Shown piece after piece: positions 58,551 through 64,000 of a stretch of 64,000 nt of DNA (its first letter is position 1; every line of letters begins with the position of its first letter). The notes below the pieces were generated by a model. The model did no database searches. It was not told the origin of the DNA and saw only the letters and a list, made by a program, of their open reading frames with translations. This DNA is from Cordia subcordata. Its lineage: Eukaryota > Streptophyta > Magnoliopsida > Boraginales > Cordiaceae. Location: contig JAPTOF010000016.1 in assembly GCA_028554755.1 (NCBI GenBank), forward strand, positions 5,617,001 to 5,681,000, given 5' to 3'. The translations under genes were made by a program, and so were the position numbers.

Positions 58551-59261
58551 TAAAAATCACCAACGACCTCATCAGATGGTGCTTATTTAATGGTACTCAA
58601 TCTACCTCGATCATAATTTTGATCACGGGGCTTTTTGCCGATATTAAATTGTAATTTTGTAAATATTGTAAATATATAAAGCAATACTGTGAGATTAGAT
58701 TATATTATATACGTAGAACCTGGAATTTTTATATTTGGCTGTGTAACATTTTGTCGAAATAAAATTATCTATACATATTATTGAGTTTCCAAAAATATGA
58801 AATAGAATTTTGAAGGGGGAAAAAAGAAAAACATGTTCCTGCATAATGTTAAAAGAGGTTCGTGGAAGCTTTCTCGGTAAACTGTTATTTTGAGCTTCTT
58901 ATTTTTTTAACATTTTTAAAAATTTTGTTTTGTCTAAAAAATTATAACAAGCTACTGATTTTAAATATCTAAAAGTTAGGATAAATAGATTCGAAATCTT
59001 CTTGATTGAATTTGCTTGGGTCATACTCAGAAGTAGCTTATAAAATAGCTTCATTTTAATTGATTCAGTTCCTTTCTTCTTTTCCATTTGAACTTTCTAA
59101 ATCTTTGAGGCTATTGCGGAAAAAAAAAAGAAAGAAAAGGAGTAGTTTCTATCTCACCTTTAATTTGGCTAGAAGAAATTAGTTCTTGAAGCAAAATTTC
59201 CATTTTAAGGATCAGTCAAGTATGTAGGTCCGACTTTTATTTTATATTTGTTTTATTTTTG
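57790..59261. other. Intergenic DNA with an orphan promoter box
   Basis: 57823-57869 carries the TTTAGCTGCCAAC...GAG and GTATGCGTATGAATTAAAGAAAGC block found upstream of gene 6, but no HyPRP reading frame follows. About 58030-58245 matches the intergenic region upstream of gene 6. A (TA)n tract lies at about 58512-58549. No gene. Confidence 0.5.
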
Positions 59262-59506
59262 TTTGTGGAAGAAAGGTAAAATATAGAGAAAATTGGGGAA
59301 AGAATAAAATTGTCAAAAAAATAAAGAAAGGGTAGAATTGTAAAAAAAAATGAAAAGTTAAAAGCTACCTGAAAGGCTAAAATTTTTAGTTTTTGATAAA
59401 CGCTTGAAATGGTAAAAGTTAATATGAAAAGCTAGTCTGAAAAAGACTTCTCTAACAAAATAACGGTTTGACTCTACTCTAAAAACTATTGCCGAATTCG
59501 CACTTA
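59262..59506. mobile_element. Inverted half-copy of the Harbinger-like MITE
   Basis: The reverse complement of the first half of the adjacent element, ending ATTGCCGAATTCGCACTTA, which is the inverted terminus. It stands head to head with 59507-60718 across the shared TTA. Confidence 0.55.
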
Positions 59507-60037
59507 GGTTGTGTTCGGCGACAACTTTTCAAATAGCTTTTAGCGTTTTGATCGGTTAAAACACTATTTTTATAAATTATTGCCGTTTAATAAATTAGCG
59601 TTTTAAGTAGCTTTTTAGGTAACTTTTAATATTTCAAATAGCATTTTTCAAAAACTAAAAATTTCAGCTTTTCAGGTAACTTTTAGCTTTTCATTTTTTT
59701 TGGCAATTTTTCCCTTTCTTCATTTTTTGGTAATCCTATTCTTTCTCCAATTTCTCTCTATATTTTTACTTTTCTTTAACAAATATAAACAAAAAATAAT
59801 ATAAAAATGAATTCAAATTCTATATAATCAAAATTACTAAAACTATAAGTTTTATTAGTATTTTTTTGACAAAATAATTTTGAATCTATTAAAAATTAAT
59901 TTTTATAATATTAATACAAATGTTTTATCAAAAAAATTAGTTATATTTTCATATTAAATATGATTATAAAAAAATAAATATCTAATTATGAAATATATTA
60001 TCTTATTCCTATAATAATAACAATAATAATAATTACC

Positions 60038-60098
<61 letters not shown>

Positions 60099-60718
60099 TA
60101 ATAATAATAATAACAACAACAACAACGTATCTTGTTCTTCTATGTTATTTTATATTCATTAGCTAATCTAACAGCTAATTTCACCGAATGTATTGGCTTG
60201 CTAAACAGCTATCAGCTAACAACTAAGATTCTGTTTGGCCTAACTGTGTGATTTCAACTGTTGAGTTATAGAGCTTTAGCAGTAAAGCTTTGGGTAGAAG
60301 TGCTGTTGAATAAAAGCTGTCGATTGTTTGGCCAAGTATTTTAGAAGTTAAGCTTTCCATTATTTTGAGGGCAATATTGGACTTTAAAAAATATAAAATA
60401 GTATTTTTGAAAAAAAATAAAGAAAAATAATTTTTGACATGACATAAAAATAACTTTTTAAAAGCCTTTTTCGAAAAGATCCAATTTGGAGCTTTTGGTT
60501 TTTTAGTTTTTTTCAACTTCAGCTTTTATTTAAAAGTTCTTTTAAAAATGGATCAAATAGATCAACTTCAGTTTTTAAACTCACAGAAAGTACTTTTGAG
60601 TTTCCAAAAGTTAGGCCAAGCAGACTCTAAAATACAACAGCTATCAGCTACCCAAACAGTTATCAACCACTCGAACAGCGATCAGCTACCTTAACAGCTA
60701 AATTTGCTGAACACACCC
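59507..60718. mobile_element. Harbinger-like element with nested MITE and AAT microsatellite
   Basis: 1212 bp flanked by TTA at 59504-59506 and 60719-60721. Ends are GGTTGTGTTCGGCGAC and, on the opposite strand, GGGTGTGTTCAGCAAA. Homologous to 13802-14621 along most of its length. It contains an (AAT)n array of about 100 bases at 60028-60115, where the relative at 14310-14345 has only a few units, and a nested MITE at 60227-60627. Confidence 0.75.
60227..60627. mobile_element. Nested MITE with TAA TSD
   Basis: 401 bp. Ends are GATTCTGTTTGGCCTAACT and, on the opposite strand, GAGTCTGCTTGGCCTAACT. Flanked by TAA at 60224-60226 and 60628-60630, as in PIF/Harbinger elements. A decayed sibling lies at 3306-3668. 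Confidence 0.8.
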
Positions 60719-60721
60719 TTA

Positions 60722-62392
60722 AATTTTATGTCTCTACATTTAAGGGATCTCTTTTTTTATTTGTTTCAAATAGACTCCCTATCTTTCTTTTCAAGGATTT
60801 TCTATCTCCGTTTTACTTCAACAAACTTTATACTCCTTAATTTCTCACATAATTTTACTTTTAGCATTTTTTTATTTATTTCAAATTTTATAATTTTTCA
60901 CAAAAAGTTAAAGACTATATTAAAACTTTAATTGTTAATATTATTTTTCAATCTATTCTTTATTTTTTACAACAAAATTAGTAAGTTAAATTAATATTAA
61001 TAAAATATTTTTGGATTTTTAAGGTCACGAACAATCAATTTAATCATTGGTGAGAGGAGGGAGATAGGGAGTGGATTTTGGCTTGCCAAATATAGTTGGC
61101 AAGTTAAAAACATGTATTATAATATCATAATATTCAAATTCAGTTCAACTTTTTTCAAAAGGAAATAATTTTACATTCTCCAAAAAAAAAAAATCTTTCT
61201 TTGAAAGTCATAAAAAAATCTACTTTTAAAAAAAATCCAATCCAAACCAGCCTTTAATTGATTCTTCTTTTATGAGTAATTCAAGAACCAAAGTTCCACA
61301 TTCTATATCAGACGATTTAATATCTCTTCATTCATTCCCATCCAATCAAAAAAGACTTTTGGAAGGTTTGTTGAATTGATTTTTAAATCTTGATGAATCA
61401 CAAGATAAAACACATCTTTTTTTATGTATTTTATCAATAATTTGATAATTATGAGCACTTTGATTCCTTTTAGTATTGGCCTTGGTCCAAACCCCAACAT
61501 AGATTTTTGGCTAGCTAAGATAAAAATTGATGATTTTCCAATCCAATTATTTTCCATCGGAATTTTTCTCGATATATATAAAATCGTCCCCTCCTAGATA
61601 ATTATTGATAGCGGTATTCTCGAGGATATTAAAAAGTTGTCTTTATGTGTGTTAGAATTATAAAAAAAAATCCCTTGGTTCTTATTTATTTCAAATCGCA
61701 ATCTATAAATAAAAGGGTCCTCTTATTTTCATAACTAAGAGATTTATATGATAAAAGATCATATATGTAGTATTTTGGAAAATTCTCTTTTTGATTGTTC
61801 TATTTATCGTAACATTATGAACACTCGTTATTTCTCAGGAATAGGATGTAATAACAAGTGGTTCGTCTTAAACGTAACCACGTACGACAACCATATAACA
61901 TATTCTTTGTACAATTTGCAACGTTAATGAGACGATACTCAGATTGATCGGTGTATTTTCTAAATAATTGGAGTTGATCTGGTCCTTTGCTTGATGTACA
62001 ATTTTGCAAAAGTGGTTTACGTTTTAGAATTTTGTTGAATTTGCCCCAACAAAATCTAAAAATTCTAAGATCTCACTTTAAAATATAATAGTGATTTTTC
62101 ATTAAATTCGTACAATATAAAAGATGATGCTTTATCTGCATTATTCTGCTTGGAATCACACATAAATACAAGCTAGGACCTGCTGCATAATTATTTAATG
62201 TCTATAGAAAGATAATTTGTGTAACATACATCCGAAAACATGCAACCACCACACGTTTAAAGAGAAACAACGTAACAGTTTATTTCCCTTTTACCTTTTT
62301 TTTTTTTTCTTTTTTTGGGTGAAAGAGCAACAAAGTTCCACACATACTAGAATACTCCTCATACATAGGAAAGTTTATTTCTTTAAGGTTGT
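60722..62392. other. Intergenic DNA, one unidentified short frame
   Basis: AT-rich. A minus-strand frame of 84 codons (61303-61557, [10 protein letters not shown]...) has mixed composition but no recognised domain. A fragment near 61140-61255 resembles the right end of the small MITE at 53175. Otherwise nothing seen. Confidence 0.4.
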
Positions 62393-62788
62393 TTATGCAC
62401 ACTGCCAACCAGGTGGTACCTTCTTCCCACAGACGTTAAGAAGCAAGCTGAGGGAGAGAGGGATATTAAGATTAATCCCCAGAACATTAGCTTTGATGGC
62501 TGTGCAGAGACAAACAGCAGCCTCAAGATCTACAAGGCCTTCAATGAGAGAGCAACATGGCTTTTTCGGAGGGTTACCAATGACAATTCCAAGCAAACTA
62601 CCAAGCAAGTTGGCACACACGCCTAATTTAAGTGCATCTATTGGGCAAGTGGCCCTAGAAGGGGAAGGCCTTGGCTTTGGCTTGGGTTTAGGGCTTGGGC
62701 AAGTGCCACAATTGGCACTAACAAGAGAAAAGAAGAGAAGGTTCAGAGCAAAAAAGAGGGCAATTGAAGTTGTTCTCCTTGAAGCCAT
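62393..62788 (-). CDS. Gene 8: hybrid proline-rich protein, K/P/R linker
   Basis: Encodes 131 residues in one exon. The signal peptide is 1-25 ([20 protein letters not shown]...VSA). The linker [20 protein letters not shown] is the most basic in the cluster and has two extra Cys (27, 30). The eight-cysteine domain has Cys at 48, 58, 78, 79, 93, 95, 120 and 130, with standard spacing. The domain is close to gene 6 ([22 protein letters not shown]) but with [11 protein letters not shown]. The TATA-like word is TATTTAAA (minus strand, 62865-62872), weaker than in genes 6 and 7. Likely a secreted HyPRP of the same subfamily. Confidence 0.95.
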   Translation of the reverse strand: MASRRTTSIALFFALNLLFFSLVSANCGTCPSPKPKPKPRPSPSRATCPIDALKLGVCANLLGSLLGIVIGNPPKKPCCSLIEGLVDLEAAVCLCTAIKANVLGINLNIPLSLSLLLNVCGKKVPPGWQCA

Positions 62789-64000
62789 CTCCTAAACCCT
62801 ATTAAGTTTTTGGCGCTATATAATGAGCTTTTCTGATATGAAAGATTTGTACTAAGGGCTAGGCTTTAAATAGGAAGCAGAGAGGGGCTTTAGTGTTTGA
62901 TTGATTTATAAAATAATGATTAGTTATAGCAAACTGTAAAAGAATTCCTAACACCTTTATGTGATCTTATGTGCTAGACACTTTAGCTGCCGGAGATTAG
63001 GGAAAATTTGGATGCATGTGACATAAGGATAGTAATTTGGATATATGACATAAGGATATAGCTAGTTGCCATATTATTCCTGCATGCTAAATCCAACTCT
63101 ACGGGCTTATTTAAAGAAGTGCTTATATTGTGTGCTCAGCATATAGAAGTAGAAAGTTCACATACGTATATAATTGTATCTTTGTCAAAAAAGGAGAATT
63201 CAGAAACATTTTGAAGTGAATCATTTCAAAATGTTGTGAAATCAATTCAGGCAAAACTAGACATGCATGATTCATCTAACTTGTTGACACTTTGTTCAAA
63301 TTCTTTTAAAAGAAAAAAGAGAAAAGATAAACACACACAAAACAAAGTAAAAGGGTTGGAGCTCTTATCACCAGGGGGAAAGAAAAAAACAAAAAAAACT
63401 TACTGAGCCTCCCTACTTCTTTCGACAACATTAGGCAATGTTTGATCTGAGATATTTCATTATTTCTGATTATGTAATGTCCATTTTCTTTTTAATAAAA
63501 AGGGAGGGACTTCTCCAGGTATTTTATCAATTTACAAGAAGTCTTTACACAGCAAAAGCAGAGCATAGGACGGTACTCTAGTATCATTACCTAAACGAAG
63601 GCAAATCATCACGTTACAAAAAAGAAGCCAAGTCTTAGTTTTCAATCCTAGATTCTAGTTCCACATCGATTACGTGCAAAGTTTGTATCTCATTTAAAAC
63701 ATATTGGATCATTAGTATTCTTGTCACCACAAGTTTAATTATTTTGAATCAATTGATTAAATTCAATGTAATTACAGGCCAGTAACTAGGTATGAAAATA
63801 TTCTGATCATGCTTTGACAATGATTTAAGTCGTGCAACTAACCCTCAAAAGATATGCTATGACTGAGCAAATAAGCCAAGAAAATTGATTTTGTATATGA
63901 GTTCGAATTTGAGCTTGGATAAAATTTTGAGCTCCAACTAGGTTGGGGTGCACACGAACATGACGAAAATAAATTTCAGTTTCCTAACGACCAGAATTTC
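62789..64000. other. Gene 8 upstream and terminal intergenic DNA
   Basis: TATTTAAA at 62865-62872 and a partial upstream box (TTTAGCTGCCGGAGA...GATGCATGTGACAT) at 62992-63021. From about 63030 to the end no gene, RNA or bounded element was found. Confidence 0.5.

Noticed and set aside
61303..61557. 84-codon minus-strand frame as a gene
   Set aside because: No domain, no TATA box or paralog; such lengths occur by chance in this DNA.
62217..62795. A 192-codon forward frame over gene 8
   Set aside because: Antisense to gene 8 and its 3' flank, with a poly-Phe stretch from a T-run; not protein-like outside the overlap.

Overview
The window is AT-rich nuclear DNA from a flowering plant, probably a eudicot. 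The evidence is intronless hybrid proline-rich protein (HyPRP) genes with plant TATA boxes, Ty1/copia and solo-LTR elements, tRNA-derived SINEs, and hAT, Harbinger, Mutator and CACTA MITEs. No prokaryotic, organellar or viral genes were seen. The species could not be named.

The conventional genes form one family: a cluster of eight HyPRP loci (DC2.15/EARLI1/AZI1-like; signal peptide, variable Pro/Gly-rich linker, C-terminal eight-cysteine domain, 8CM). In order they are gene 1 (8656-9075, +), gene 2 (16282-16695, -), gene 3, a frameshifted copy (24785-25182, -), gene 4 (34993-35406, +), gene 5 with a long Pro-rich linker (41447-42145, +), gene 6 (48556-48942, -), gene 7 (56138-56518, -) and gene 8 (62393-62788, -). 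Genes 1-4 are one subfamily with a Gly/His-rich linker and shared promoter and 3'UTR blocks. Genes 6-8 are a second subfamily with short K/P/S-rich linkers. Gene 5 is a distant third type.

The main structure is a large, TE-riddled inverted duplication. The left arm (about 11.18-18.21 kb) carries gene 2 and the right arm (about 26.05-38.04 kb) carries gene 4. The outer parts of the arms match at roughly nine bases in ten, but a core of about 1.9 kb spanning promoter, gene and 3' flank is almost identical and encodes identical proteins. Each arm has private insertions whose empty site survives in the other arm: a 7.4-kb copia element with a GGTAC target-site duplication on the right; a 1-kb solo LTR with ATAAC and a Harbinger-like MITE with TAA on the left. 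The duplication is therefore old, and the identical core is best explained by recent gene conversion.

Between the arms lie decayed gene 3 and a second copia element (18.46-24.55 kb), itself interrupted by a 1.36-kb solo LTR and a truncated SINE. The flanks, 1-8 kb and 38-64 kb, are AT-rich intergenic DNA with many short inverted-repeat elements, solo LTRs and microsatellites.

The HyPRPs are probably secreted cell-wall or membrane-associated proteins. The cluster has grown by tandem and inverted duplication of gene plus regulatory flanks, with loss (gene 3) and homogenisation (genes 2 and 4) going on together. Identity estimates are by eye, not from alignment software.
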